Of a stretch of DNA of 64,000 bases, positions 16,315-26,528 are shown piece by piece. The stretch's first letter is position 1, and each line of letters starts with the position of its first letter. The notes beneath the pieces are model-generated. The model was not told the DNA's origin. It did no database searches and was given only the letters and a program-made list of their open reading frames with translations. Source of the DNA: Paraburkholderia sabiae (GTDB lineage: Bacteria; Pseudomonadota; Gammaproteobacteria; Burkholderiales; Burkholderiaceae). The DNA lies in contig NZ_CP125296.1 of the NCBI RefSeq assembly GCF_030412785.1, forward strand, positions 1,116,001-1,180,000, given 5' to 3'. Position numbers and translations under genes: made by a program.

Positions 16315-19053
16315 TCAGGGCACGGTCCAGTCCAGAACGAATTGCGCCGCGCTTTTTCCGCCCGTTCCCCCGGTGAAGCCGATATGTGCAAGCGGCGGGT
16401 TGCCGGGTTTCAGGAAGGCGTCGAGGTCGATGTCGTTGATCGTCAACGGACCGCTCCTGACGTTGGGCGCATCCTGGTCGTCCACGGTGAGTACCAGTGT
16501 GTGTGCTGCGTGTGAGAAGACGACACTGACGCGCAACCTGTGACCGCTGTTAAGCGCAATGTGATCGCTGCCAAGGTCATGCGTCCACAGGTTGTTTTTC
16601 ACGCCATCGCGCCAGATGCTCATGCTGTTGTCCACCACGTTGAACGCCACAGCAAGGCTCGGTGCAATGCTCGCCGTGGTTTGCGTCGTGTCAAACGGAT
16701 CTTGCGCATACCCGAGTCCGCTACCGGCGCTGCCCAGCGCGCGCGCGCCGGCCGTCTGCACGGTGAAGGTGAGACCGTCCGCCATGTTGGTCACGTCGAT
16801 GCCCTTGAGGCAGATCGTGAAGCGGGTCGCCAGATTCGTGATGTCAACCCGTTGTGTGCTAAAGACGCTGCCGCTGTGAAACGTGGGCACGAACACGCGT
16901 GGGACACTATCGTTGTCGTGCTGCGGGTTGGTCGCCACCGCGTTGTCCGTCAACTGGATCGTCTTTTGCGCGCTCACCCGGGCGGCGCCGTTGAAGGTCA
17001 GGCCGTTGTTCCCGCCGAAGCCTGGCGTTCCTGCACCAGGTGACAGTTCATAGCCGCCACCCTGTTGCCTTAAGCCATAGATCAGAAGCGATGCGCCGTC
17101 TCCCGCCGGCACGAACACCTTGCCATCGGCAATCGTCGGGCAGCAGAACTTGGGTAGCGTGAAGGCGCCTGCCGGATCCTGGCGGCTGCGCCAGATTGAA
17201 TTCATCCGCGAGAACTTCTTCTGCGGATCGAAGTTCGAGGCGTCGAACGCAATGAGTTCGCCATCGACCCGATAGTGATTGCCGTTCTTGAACGGCGGAA
17301 ACAGGCCCCAGAGAATGGCGCTGGACCGGTCCTTCCCACTCCAGGAGAGTGACAGGAAGCCGCCTGGCATGCCATCGCGGCCCGGACATTCGTTCGATGC
17401 GAGGGTCATGCTTCGCGCTGCTTCTACACCATGCTTCGGAAGCACGCGTCGCCAGTCGGCCGTCACAAGCGGTGCGACGGCGATGGAACCCTGATCGACG
17501 AAGCCGCCGCCGAGCGGTTGCCCCGTGGGACGCAGCGCATAGCGGTAGGCGCGCGCCACGTCGTTCTCGCCCCAGACGTACACGAGCGTGTGCTCGGAAT
17601 CGCCATGCCAGACCAGGGGCGCGCCGTGGATATGGTGCGTACTGTCCGCCTGGTTCTGGCCGGGGTTGACGTTGGGTGCGACGCCGTGTGTTCCGCGGCC
17701 GAAGTTGTAGGAGGCGAGGAAGTACTGCAATACGACGTTATCGGCCTTGGGCGCGACCTGCCGGGCCGCGGCGTCGCCGACGAGCTGGGTCGCGTCAATC
17801 AGATAAAAGTAGCCATCCTTGCCGCCGCCGGCGATGCGCCCGTCCGGAAGCAACACAGGTGCTGACGCGCCAAGGTCATCATCTTTCGCATCGATCTCCT
17901 CCGCATCCTGCTCATCGCCCGTGTTCTTCCCGGGACTGTAGTCGAGATCGTTGAATGCGTTGTACCAGCCAGCGACTTCGATACGTCCTTTGTTCAGGCG
18001 CACCTTAACGAAGCTCTCGCCCATGTTTGGTGTGCCCGGGCGATGGTCGACCTGACCGGAGTCGCCATTGCCCGTAGCCGCGTAGACATGGCCGTTTCCA
18101 TCTCCCAGCAAGCCCTGTCCGGCCTGCCAGATGCCACCCTGCGCGCCGTTGGGCGTCGTGCACAGCAGATCGATGCGTGCGAGATCCTCCGCGCGATACG
18201 CGAAGATCCACCCATGCCACGGATTGTTGTCGCCTCGCGATCCAAATGCGATCCAGATTGTCCCGTCCGCCAGTAACAGGGCGGGGCGCTGAAGCAGGTT
18301 CAACGCGATGAAACGAACGCGCGGATCCGGCGTGTTGATCCCGGTCGCGTCCGTGAGCGACAGTGTGTCGACGGCTGCATGGGGATGGAGAACACCGAGC
18401 CTGGTGGTGACGAACACATTGCCGCCACGCTGTACCACCTTGCCGCGCAATGCGTCGTCGGCTGCGGGACGCTTCGACGAAGCGTAGCCCGTTCCGGAGA
18501 CCGATCCGCCGATCACCGTGTTGCGTTTCTTTTGCAGCGTGGTCAGATCGAGCGCGTAAAGGATGAACCGGAATGCGTCAGCGCGCTGGTCGTCGGAGGC
18601 GCCCCGGTTTTCGGCCTGGCCGGGATCGACGGTAAAGAGAACGAGATAGAGTTCATGCCGCGCCAGATCAATCACAGGCGTGCCCAATATGCCAATGGTG
18701 GGATGCTCGGCGTCCGAGCCGACGATATCCTGGTACCTGTCGCTAAACCAGCGATGCGAATCGACGGGCGGGTGTTCCGGGAAGTGCGCTTCGGCGAGCG
18801 AGGCTCCCGTATTGGCATCGATGGCGATGACGACATTGCCCATGGTTGCGACGAACACGGTATCGTGCTCGTGACCGTCGGGGAATTTCAGCTTGCCAAC
18901 ATAAAGCGGCTGCGCGTAAATCGCGCCATGGCCCAGTGTCACCTTCCGGACAAGCCCGAAGGAATTCAGATTGACGTTGCCCGGATTCAGGTGCGTCTCG
19001 CTGGCGTTCACACCCGTGCGTCCCGGGTCATTGCGCTGTGTCAGTACGTTCAT
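16315..19053 (-). CDS. PQQ-like beta-propeller with C-terminal lectin-like domain
   Basis: A 912-residue protein. The N-terminal 700 residues resemble quinoprotein/BamB-type beta-propellers (NDPGRTGVN at the start; repeated blades such as TVFVATMGNVVIAIDANTGA and HELYLVLFTVDPG). About residues 720-912 look like an L-type (legume-type) lectin fold (DGLTFTVQTAG, GLGYAQ, SIAPSLAVAFNVVDN, LRVSVVFSHAAHTLVLTVDD), as in bacterial lectin-like repeats. No signal peptide is visible, which is odd for both domains. The start overlaps the amylase gene stop by 4 bp, so it is translated with it. A sugar-binding role is inferred; no catalytic site was identified. Confidence 0.75.
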   Translation of the reverse strand: MNVLTQRNDPGRTGVNASETHLNPGNVNLNSFGLVRKVTLGHGAIYAQPLYVGKLKFPDGHEHDTVFVATMGNVVIAIDANTGASLAEAHFPEHPPVDSHRWFSDRYQDIVGSDAEHPTIGILGTPVIDLARHELYLVLFTVDPGQAENRGASDDQRADAFRFILYALDLTTLQKKRNTVIGGSVSGTGYASSKRPAADDALRGKVVQRGGNVFVTTRLGVLHPHAAVDTLSLTDATGINTPDPRVRFIALNLLQRPALLLADGTIWIAFGSRGDNNPWHGWIFAYRAEDLARIDLLCTTPNGAQGGIWQAGQGLLGDGNGHVYAATGNGDSGQVDHRPGTPNMGESFVKVRLNKGRIEVAGWYNAFNDLDYSPGKNTGDEQDAEEIDAKDDDLGASAPVLLPDGRIAGGGKDGYFYLIDATQLVGDAAARQVAPKADNVVLQYFLASYNFGRGTHGVAPNVNPGQNQADSTHHIHGAPLVWHGDSEHTLVYVWGENDVARAYRYALRPTGQPLGGGFVDQGSIAVAPLVTADWRRVLPKHGVEAARSMTLASNECPGRDGMPGGFLSLSWSGKDRSSAILWGLFPPFKNGNHYRVDGELIAFDASNFDPQKKFSRMNSIWRSRQDPAGAFTLPKFCCPTIADGKVFVPAGDGASLLIYGLRQQGGGYELSPGAGTPGFGGNNGLTFNGAARVSAQKTIQLTDNAVATNPQHDNDSVPRVFVPTFHSGSVFSTQRVDITNLATRFTICLKGIDVTNMADGLTFTVQTAGARALGSAGSGLGYAQDPFDTTQTTASIAPSLAVAFNVVDNSMSIWRDGVKNNLWTHDLGSDHIALNSGHRLRVSVVFSHAAHTLVLTVDDQDAPNVRSGPLTINDIDLDAFLKPGNPPLAHIGFTGGTGGKSAAQFVLDWTVP

Positions 19054-20888
19054 TTGTCCGGATCCTGGAGTGTCGTCGGCGCGCGATACCGTGTCGCAAG
19101 GCTGAACGACGCGGTGAAGCCCGCACGCGGATCGTCCGCGTGAATGCGCCAGCGATGGAAGCCCGTTACGGTCGCTGTCGCATCGATGGCCATACCCGCG
19201 TCGGTGCGGGAGAAGGTCCGCGACGCGACATGTGCGCCGTCCGGTGCGACGAGGGTGAGCGTGAGCGCCGTGCCCGGCATCCAGTCGCGCGGATCAAACT
19301 GCAGGGAAGCGTGCACGGCGGAGCACGGCGCGCAATAGATGCGTGCGATGTCGATGGTCTTGCCCGCCTGGGCGCAGGGGATATCGAGATCTGCCGCGCC
19401 CTCGAAGACCTGTTGCGCGTCCTGCCCCTCGGGCGGCTCACGTTCGCCGATGCCTGGAACCGAATAACACACATAGCCCAGGCCACGATCGTTTGCCGGA
19501 ATCGTGAGTTGCACGCGGCCCTGCTGGTCGGTGCGGATATCGGGCGAATGGCCGGTGTAATCGTGCAGCGCCTGTTCCGGGCCGAAGCCCGTGACGACAT
19601 TGTCCAGATGCCGGGTGCGTGTCCTGTGACGGTTGAGACCAACCAGCAGGCGAGCCCCACCAGTGCGCTCGAAGACGAAGACCTCGCGGTCCTTCCAGCG
19701 CTGTTCGGCGGGGCCTTCCGCGATGTTCTGGTGGATCCACATCAGGTTGACGAGCACCGGCCGGAGCCGGTCGCCGAGGCATCCGGGTGCCCTGCTGAAG
19801 TCCTTGAAGAATACGCACGGCAACCCTTCGGATGTCAGGATGTACGCATACGCAAGCGGCTTCTCATCGGGCTGGATGTTGTGGGCAACGAGATCGCGGC
19901 GTGACTCGGTGTCGTGATTTTCGACAAACGTCACGGCGTGAAAGGGATTGATGCCGGCCAGTCCCGCATGATCGAGCGAGGCCATGTCGAAGTTCGGGTC
20001 GTGGGACATGCCGAGCAGCGTGAAGTAGAGCGGGAAGTCGAATGCGCTGCAACGACTGGCCATCCAGTGTCCGGCAGTGATCCAGTCGTTGATTTTTTCC
20101 GCATCGCCGTCCCAGTACTCGCCCACGGCGAACTTGCCCGCCGCGCCTTCGGCGTTGAGCAGCGCGCGCAGGAAAACGGCAGAGACGCCCTGAACATGAT
20201 CCAGGCGGTAGGCCTGTGCGTCGAGGGCGCGGGTCACCCAGTTCACGGCTGCGATCAGTCCGTTCGACACATAGCCTTCAGGTCGCGCGTTGATGTGCGC
20301 GAGGTCCGGACCGAAGAACACTTTGGAGCCGATCTGCAATTCACCGATGCCATCCGGTACGGCGGGATCCTGCGGTATGTCGGGATGAAAGCCGGGGGGA
20401 ACGGGATCAGCCGGATAGCGCGAGTGAAAGCACGTGGCGTTTTTCTGGAAACGTCCACCGCTTTTGTTGCCAAAAGCGTCGCGATACCCGAATGTCAGCC
20501 CGTCCGGGCCCGTGCCGCCCTTGCGATGGTTCAGTTGCAGATCGAGCACGATGTCGAGGCCGTTTGCCCGCAGGATCGCCGCGAGACGTGTCAGTTGTTC
20601 CCGTGTGCCGTATCGCGTGTGGACCGTGCCCATCTGCTCTTTGGATCCGATATCGTAGTCATCGAAAACGCTATAGCCGAGCGCTGCGGCCTCGCTACCT
20701 TGCAGGGCCTTCGTGACAGGGGGAAGCCAGACGGATGTCACGCCCGCGTGCGCCAGATCTGCTGCGTTATCCGCCAGGTGATCCCACCACCACGGCGAAT
20801 CGCGCGGATCGTGAGGATCGGATGGGGCGGGGACGGCAACGAACTTGCCGCGTTTGTAGAAGCCTTGCAGGAGGATGCGTGGCAGCAT
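19050..20888 (-). CDS. GH13 alpha-amylase-family protein
   Basis: A 612-residue glycoside hydrolase family 13 protein with the (beta/alpha)8 barrel at about residues 1-420. Region I is VLDLQLNH (N120/H121), region II AYRLDHVQG with nucleophile D230, region III FAVGEYWDG with acid/base E257 and region IV FVENHDTE with D326, so it should be active on alpha-glucan. An all-beta domain C follows, plus a C-terminal beta-sandwich (about 500-605, ending ATRYRAPTTLQDPDK). No signal peptide is present, unusual for secreted amylases but normal for cytoplasmic glycogen enzymes. It forms an operon with the upstream membrane protein (1-bp overlap) and the downstream propeller-lectin protein (4-bp overlap). 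Confidence 0.85.
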   Translation of the reverse strand: MLPRILLQGFYKRGKFVAVPAPSDPHDPRDSPWWWDHLADNAADLAHAGVTSVWLPPVTKALQGSEAAALGYSVFDDYDIGSKEQMGTVHTRYGTREQLTRLAAILRANGLDIVLDLQLNHRKGGTGPDGLTFGYRDAFGNKSGGRFQKNATCFHSRYPADPVPPGFHPDIPQDPAVPDGIGELQIGSKVFFGPDLAHINARPEGYVSNGLIAAVNWVTRALDAQAYRLDHVQGVSAVFLRALLNAEGAAGKFAVGEYWDGDAEKINDWITAGHWMASRCSAFDFPLYFTLLGMSHDPNFDMASLDHAGLAGINPFHAVTFVENHDTESRRDLVAHNIQPDEKPLAYAYILTSEGLPCVFFKDFSRAPGCLGDRLRPVLVNLMWIHQNIAEGPAEQRWKDREVFVFERTGGARLLVGLNRHRTRTRHLDNVVTGFGPEQALHDYTGHSPDIRTDQQGRVQLTIPANDRGLGYVCYSVPGIGEREPPEGQDAQQVFEGAADLDIPCAQAGKTIDIARIYCAPCSAVHASLQFDPRDWMPGTALTLTLVAPDGAHVASRTFSRTDAGMAIDATATVTGFHRWRIHADDPRAGFTASFSLATRYRAPTTLQDPDK

Positions 20889-21352
20889 CAGGCTCGCTCC
20901 GCTTTCCGGTCAGCGTTGACATCACACGAACGTGACAGGTACAGCGCCCGGCCTGTGCGCATGAGCAGTCCACTCAATGAAAGGCCAGTCCAGGCGAGGA
21001 ATGCACTTGAGCAGGTCAGCCATGGCACATCGCCGGGCGGCGCCATCGAAAAGAAGTTGTCGACGGAAAACAGCAGGGGCGACATCCACAACCAGTTGCG
21101 CCGGCCACGGATCGCGAGCGCGAGCACAATGAACAGGAATATGAAAGGGGCGGCGTCCGGCATATCGATTGCGCGATGGGACACGACGTCGCCGAGTAGC
21201 GTCGCGCCGCCATCACAGACGCCAAACAGTACCGCCATGGCGAGTCGGCCCCGCCAGCGAGAAATCGCAAAACCGAGCACGGCGCCGGCAAAGAGACTGT
21301 CCCAGCCATATTGCAGGGCTTCGAGCGCGAAAGTAGGTCCCAGGATAGTCAT
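20888..21352 (-). CDS. integral membrane protein
   Basis: A 154-residue protein with about four to five membrane segments (LFAGAVLGFAI, LAMAVLFGVCDGG, FIFLFIVLALAI, WMSPLLFSV). The N-terminal ALQYGWDSLFAGAVLGF plus a later CDGGATLLGD are reminiscent of MntP-like small exporters, but too weakly for a functional name. It is the first gene of the amylase/propeller operon and overlaps the amylase ATG by one base. Confidence 0.55.
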   Translation of the reverse strand: MTILGPTFALEALQYGWDSLFAGAVLGFAISRWRGRLAMAVLFGVCDGGATLLGDVVSHRAIDMPDAAPFIFLFIVLALAIRGRRNWLWMSPLLFSVDNFFSMAPPGDVPWLTCSSAFLAWTGLSLSGLLMRTGRALYLSRSCDVNADRKAERA

Positions 21353-21930
21353 GACTGACCTCTCGAACTGTTCGCTGTATCAGGGGGAATTTCACAGGAG
21401 CCGGACTGCTGGAACACACGGGTGGAGTGTGGAGCGACCGGCTGTCGCGAGAGCACGGGGGTTCGTGCCTCGCATGCAATTGACCGCTTCAGTAAAGGCA
21501 ATTCCCACCGCGAAGTCAATGAAGCAATGGGCGGAACGGACAAGACAGGTGCAACGGGCGAAACGCCAGATCCTTGAACGCGCAATAAGCCTGCTTACCT
21601 CCCGTCGTACCCTTCGATCCGAATAACGGAAAAGTACTCCGCCGGTTTCATTGTGTGCGTTCGATCACACTGGCATTCGCAAATTCGGGTTTACATCTTT
21701 GCGTTTATCGACTTTCATCCTTCTTGTCGGCCGCCAGTAAAAATCAAAACCAGAAAGCACGAGGCGCAGTCGATAAGCAACGAATTAAATAACTTCTTCT
21801 CACGCCAATTGACAATGAGACGCCCGCCACGGGGCGGCGGACTTCTATTCGTCACGAAAAAATTTCTGTGCTAACGAAAGCGCTTTTTCAAATCGGGTGA
21901 TGGCGTCACCCGTCACAATCTGGAGGGCAT
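21353..21930. other. divergent intergenic region
   Basis: AT-richer than its flanks; no gene. It contains a consensus TTGACA at 21809-21814 without a convincing -10 at standard distance, and a hairpin CGGGTGA-TGGCG-TCACCCG (21894-21912) that ends 7 nt before the CTGGAGGG ribosome site of the peroxidase gene. The hairpin could be an operator or control translation. Confidence 0.45.
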
Positions 21931-23736
21931 ATGGCTGGCATTCATGGTGGTATCAGAGGGCTGAGTAACGTCAGCCGGTCGAGTATCAGCGGTGGGCGAT
22001 TTGGCCGCATGTTTCGATGGCTGCCGGGCGAGACCTATTCGAAAGGCGACCTGACGCTTCTTGCCAAGAGCATGATTCAGGCGGAAACGGCCGTGATCAT
22101 CGGGCCCGATGTCGACGTTCCGCCGGACATTGAAATACCGGCAGATCACAAGCCGCCGGCTGAAGGCCCCGATGTGATCCAGCCATTTCCTCAGGTAGGC
22201 GAGCATGCGGGTGATCTGCTCGACACCGTCTTCGGCTCGCCGGAGCCCGATGACGAAAATCCGTTTATTCCTGCGGGCTACACATACTTTGGTCAGTTCA
22301 TCGATCATGATCTGACCTTCGATCCAAACAGCTCATTACAAAAGCAGAATGACCCGGATGGACTCGACGACTTCAGAACACCGCGCTTTGATCTGGATTC
22401 ACTCTATGGACGTGGGCCCGACGACCAGCCCTATCTCTATCAGGATTCGCCAGAAAGCGGCGGTGGCATTCGCTTCAGGCTCGGCCGCACACCTGATGGC
22501 AGTGCTGACCGACCGGGAGAACTTCAGCGCAATATCGACGGACGCGCCCTGATTGGAGACCCGCGCAATGACGAGAACGCGATCATCTGTCAGTTGCAGG
22601 CGGTTTTTCTCAACTTTCATAACCGTGTGATCGATACGCTTGAACAGGTGCGCCCGCAACTGGCAGCCGATCACCATGCGTGCTTTGTCGAGGCGCAGCG
22701 CATCGTGCGATGGCACTATCAGTACATCGTCCTCAACGATTATCTGAGGCGAATCGTCGGCGATAAAACGTGGCATGAAGTGTTTCAGGGCGTCAACGCA
22801 TCGGCTACGCATCCGCCGCATCCGCATCTGAAGTTCTATCGTCCCAAGAATGGCCAGGCCTACATGCCCGTGGAATTTTCTGTCGCGGCGTTCCGCTTCG
22901 GGCATTCGATGATACGGCCGAGCTATGCCTTGCGCCCGAACGACAGCACGGTGGGCGGCGATCCTGCGAAATCCTTCTCGAAAGCGTTTCATCGCATCCC
23001 GCTGTTCTCTTCCGACGGCACTACGCCTGCCACCAACCTGCACGGTTTTGCGCCGCTGCCGCCGAACTGGGAGATCGACTGGAACATGTTCTTCGCGAAG
23101 GGCGTGCTGCCAACCGAACTCGTCGAAGATGGAAAGCGCCAGGTCAAGCCCCAGGCGCAGGATCATGTGACGCAACCCGGCTACCGGATCGACACGAAGC
23201 TCGTCGACCCGCTCGCGATGCTTCCGCCTACGGTTGCGAAGAGCGGTAACGAGCCGGACGGCATTCCCGTTCTCGCTTACCGCAACCTGCTGCGCGGAAG
23301 CGCCTTTGAACTTCCGTCCGGGCAAAACGTTGCGCGCGCGCTCGAGTTGCCCGTGTTGCCGGAGGACAAACTCTGGGGCGATATCAACAGTGAGACGCTG
23401 AAAGATTCGAAGACGAACCCATTCGCGTATCGCGCGCCGCTCTGGTACTACGTGCTGAAAGAGGCGGAACTGACACGGGCGAGCGCGCAGTCTGGCGAAA
23501 TCACAGACACACTGGGTGGTCATCATCTCGGACCGGTGGGTGGGCGCATCGTTTCGGAGGTCATTGTCGGCATCGCGCTGAACGATCACAGTTCGTATCT
23601 TTATCAGGACAGCACCTGGACGCCGGCTGACGAAGCGGCGCGTAGCGGCTTCGCGCCGGGCGAGCCGATTACCGACATGTATCAGCTTATCCACTGGACG
23701 ACGGGCGGCACGATGAGCTTTCTGAACGCGAAGTGA
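21931..23736 (+). CDS. animal-type haem peroxidase
   Basis: A 601-residue member of the animal haem-dependent peroxidase superfamily (bacterial branch), which oxidises substrates with hydrogen peroxide. The distal site is GQFIDHDLTFDP (H126, neighbouring Asp for calcium and haem), the family-typical IGDPRNDENAIICQLQAVFLNFHN follows at about residue 205, and the proximal His is H325 in FRFGHSMIRP. Strong ribosome site CTGGAGGG before the ATG. No signal peptide or membrane segment is seen. It is divergent from the amylase operon and followed at 180 bp by the patatin gene. Substrate unknown. Confidence 0.85.
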   Translation: MAGIHGGIRGLSNVSRSSISGGRFGRMFRWLPGETYSKGDLTLLAKSMIQAETAVIIGPDVDVPPDIEIPADHKPPAEGPDVIQPFPQVGEHAGDLLDTVFGSPEPDDENPFIPAGYTYFGQFIDHDLTFDPNSSLQKQNDPDGLDDFRTPRFDLDSLYGRGPDDQPYLYQDSPESGGGIRFRLGRTPDGSADRPGELQRNIDGRALIGDPRNDENAIICQLQAVFLNFHNRVIDTLEQVRPQLAADHHACFVEAQRIVRWHYQYIVLNDYLRRIVGDKTWHEVFQGVNASATHPPHPHLKFYRPKNGQAYMPVEFSVAAFRFGHSMIRPSYALRPNDSTVGGDPAKSFSKAFHRIPLFSSDGTTPATNLHGFAPLPPNWEIDWNMFFAKGVLPTELVEDGKRQVKPQAQDHVTQPGYRIDTKLVDPLAMLPPTVAKSGNEPDGIPVLAYRNLLRGSAFELPSGQNVARALELPVLPEDKLWGDINSETLKDSKTNPFAYRAPLWYYVLKEAELTRASAQSGEITDTLGGHHLGPVGGRIVSEVIVGIALNDHSSYLYQDSTWTPADEAARSGFAPGEPITDMYQLIHWTTGGTMSFLNAK

Positions 23737-23915
23737 GCCACGGATGGCGCGCGTGTAAGGAAAACTGACGTGCTGTCCGGACGCGCGATCAGATCGTGGA
23801 ACCTGAGCAGGGACGCCTGCATTCGCAGGGGTCTCTGCAGGCGCTACGGTCGCGCAATAAATCGACAGGGTGAGCGATCGCGCGCGCCCGGACCGGCTAT
23901 GTTGACGAGGGCATC

Positions 23916-26348
23916 GTGGCCACGCTGAACAGAAGAAAAGAGGAGTCCGACGCAAAGCCGTCTGGTATCGACTACGGTCCGGTGAGCCGCGCCATCGCAT
24001 GGATCATGCCCTGGGTCTTTCTCGCCCTGAGGCGCGCGCTTATTCCTACGCTGTGCATCCTCGCGCTGGCCGTGCTCTTTTATCTCGTGCCCCAGAGTCA
24101 GGACGTGCTCATCGGGCTGGCGGAATATGTCGCGCAGGATGCGCTGATCGTATGGAACTGGACGGGTCTGGCGTCATACCTGGTCAGTTCGATCCTGGTT
24201 TCACTCGCCGTCTGGTATTGCGCACGGCTTCTGTGCACGGTGGAGGCGTGGCTCGGCATGCCAATGGCGTGGGAAGTCCACCACTTCGGAACGCGACAGG
24301 CGGAGCTTGGGGAGGCGCAGAAGATTCCCCGTGACGACGTGCGCGTGAGGAAAGCGATCAGGTGGATGCCTCGAGCGTATGGGGTGGGGACGCTCGCGAC
24401 AACTGCAGGCGCACTGGCATTTGCGCATCTTGAGCCGCAGTGGCGCGCAAGCGCCGGCGTCCTGCTGGTGATAGTCATCCTCGGTGGGCCGCTGCTAGCG
24501 ACGGTGGGTCTGTTGAGGCTTTTGAGGCATCGCGCAGCGCGGCCGGACAGGCGAGGGGAGAGGCAGTCCTTCTTCAGGTTTGGATCCATCGCGCAGGTGA
24601 TCACGGGCTTCGCAGTGTATGCCTGTGCGTCATTCGCATTAGTCAGATCCAGCAGTGCGTGGCCGGTTGCCCTGCTTTGCGCAGTATGGGCGCTTCTCCC
24701 GGGCGTGCTGCTCTATCTGCTGGTCACGCGACGCGCGCTGGTCAGGTACCTGTTCTCATGGGACTTGCCCCAGGCGGACGACGGCCTGCACTTCACCGAG
24801 GTCATCGTTCAGGTTGTGGCGTTCGTTGTGCTTGGATTCGCCGCGCTCGCTGGCCTCGCCGCGGGTCCGACCGTGATTATCCGGGGGATCGGATCGGCAG
24901 CGACGGTGATGCTGTTTCTCGCCGCCGCTGTCTTTTTCTTTTGCGGCATACAACTCGTTCTGCGGTGGATCTCGCGCGCGGTGCCCGGGTTCACCTCACT
25001 TGTCGCAATCATCCTGTTTCTGATCGCAAGCTACTTCGGCCGCGAACCGCTTGGGAAGGAAACACTCGATCCACGCGATGCGCCAGCCATCGCCGGAAAC
25101 GGCACTGTGACGCCGGGACCACGCATCATCGTGAATGCGTACGGTGGCGGTCTGCGAGCCGCGATCTTCACCGCGCAGGTGCTGGCGCTTGCCGACGATG
25201 CTTCATGCGGCGAGTTTGGCGAGCACATCCAGGCGATGAGCGGCGTATCAGGTGGCAGCCTGGGCATTGCGGTCTATCTGGCCGCGCGTCAGGAACTCAA
25301 ACCGCTCAGGCTCTGGGAGGGATGCGTTGCCGGAAGCGATGCGCATCCCCTCAGCACACCGCTTACTGACGTGGTGACGGAAGCACTGGTGCAGGACCAT
25401 CTCTCGCCGTCCATTGCGAGAATGCTGAGTGTGGACCTGTTGCCGCTGGTTCCACCGCAGCGGGGCATGGCGATGCTTGACAGCTGGAACGACGCGCTCG
25501 TCGGCGCGCTGAAGAACGCGCCGCCCGTAAGGGGAGACAAGGCTTACGCGCCGCGCGTCACGCTCGCGGTGCGCCTGGGGCAGCTGGGTGGCGCCATATT
25601 GCCGCCTCCCCGCGTGTACTTCAATACGACCGATGCGGATTCGGGCGCGCGGCGCTGGTTTTCGAATTTCTCGCCCAACGCTGAAAGCACAAGTGGCGGA
25701 AACGTGACGGCCTTGGAATGGTCCGGGGTGACCGTTGGCGAGGCCGTCCTCGATAGCGCACGTTTTCCCGTGATCTCGCCCGCGGGCGCATTTCCCCCTG
25801 ACTACCAGCGAGAAAAGGTTCTTCCCCGCCGGCTGGTCGATGGAGGCTACGCCGACAATTCGGGCGCGCAGACGCTGCTTGATGAATCACGTTTATGGGA
25901 CACCGGCAGTGCGCCGAAAGTCATGCTGGACATTAACGGCAATCCGCCGGAGGCCGCGGATGACCCTTACGTGACACGCGTGTGCCGGCACAAACAGCCG
26001 GCGCCGTCCCACGTGCCCACGTCGCTCCTGGCGTTGCTCAGTGCGCGCTCGGCACATGCGCTGGATGGGGTTGTGCGGTTGTCCAGGCAGATAGGCCTTT
26101 GCGCGCCTGGTGAAGCGTCGCAGGCATGTCTGCACCCGGTGCAGTTTGATCTCGAGAAGGTTTATGGCGTCGTGACGGCCGATGACCCGCATTGCGACGA
26201 AGTCAGGAACGCCCAGCTTGCGCCACTTGGCTGGTACACGAGTTCCGCGTCCTCTGTCATGCTCAGGCGATCGTCGGACATCACGGTTCAACAGGTTTGC
26301 GACCTCGCAGGAATTCGCAACTGTCGCGTGAGGTCGACCACGCAATGA
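23916..26348 (+). CDS. membrane-anchored patatin-like phospholipase
   Basis: An 810-residue protein: residues 1-390 hold about eight to ten membrane segments, and residues 400-790 form a patatin domain. The oxyanion loop is AYGGGLRAA, the nucleophile elbow MSGVSGGSLG gives S445, and the dyad Asp is D642 in VDGGYADNSG, so a Ser-Asp lipid acyl hydrolase is expected, held at the inner membrane. The C-terminus has paired Cys (CAPGEASQAC, CDLAGIRNC). It begins ATG or the equivalent at 23916 after a GC-rich spacer with GAGGGC nearby. It could be a lipid-remodelling enzyme or an effector; context gives no decision. Confidence 0.85.
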   Translation: MATLNRRKEESDAKPSGIDYGPVSRAIAWIMPWVFLALRRALIPTLCILALAVLFYLVPQSQDVLIGLAEYVAQDALIVWNWTGLASYLVSSILVSLAVWYCARLLCTVEAWLGMPMAWEVHHFGTRQAELGEAQKIPRDDVRVRKAIRWMPRAYGVGTLATTAGALAFAHLEPQWRASAGVLLVIVILGGPLLATVGLLRLLRHRAARPDRRGERQSFFRFGSIAQVITGFAVYACASFALVRSSSAWPVALLCAVWALLPGVLLYLLVTRRALVRYLFSWDLPQADDGLHFTEVIVQVVAFVVLGFAALAGLAAGPTVIIRGIGSAATVMLFLAAAVFFFCGIQLVLRWISRAVPGFTSLVAIILFLIASYFGREPLGKETLDPRDAPAIAGNGTVTPGPRIIVNAYGGGLRAAIFTAQVLALADDASCGEFGEHIQAMSGVSGGSLGIAVYLAARQELKPLRLWEGCVAGSDAHPLSTPLTDVVTEALVQDHLSPSIARMLSVDLLPLVPPQRGMAMLDSWNDALVGALKNAPPVRGDKAYAPRVTLAVRLGQLGGAILPPPRVYFNTTDADSGARRWFSNFSPNAESTSGGNVTALEWSGVTVGEAVLDSARFPVISPAGAFPPDYQREKVLPRRLVDGGYADNSGAQTLLDESRLWDTGSAPKVMLDINGNPPEAADDPYVTRVCRHKQPAPSHVPTSLLALLSARSAHALDGVVRLSRQIGLCAPGEASQACLHPVQFDLEKVYGVVTADDPHCDEVRNAQLAPLGWYTSSASSVMLRRSSDITVQQVCDLAGIRNCRVRSTTQ

Positions 26349-26528
26349 CCGGCGCACATCAGCCTTTGATCGGTAGCCGCATCGGGACGGTCACAGCGAA
26401 CGGCCAGTTCGTGTAGCGGGCTGTGAATTGTCGCGTGACGCAGCAGGCGGTGCCAGGTGTCGCTTGTTGATGATCGGACATCCAGCTATCGCAGATCACG
26501 ACTTGCGTGTGACCCAGGAGGTGTGGAC

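Noticed and set aside
22399..24000. A 533-codon minus-strand frame opposite the haem peroxidase
   Set aside because: The plus frame shows all peroxidase motifs; the antisense frame is Arg-rich and featureless.
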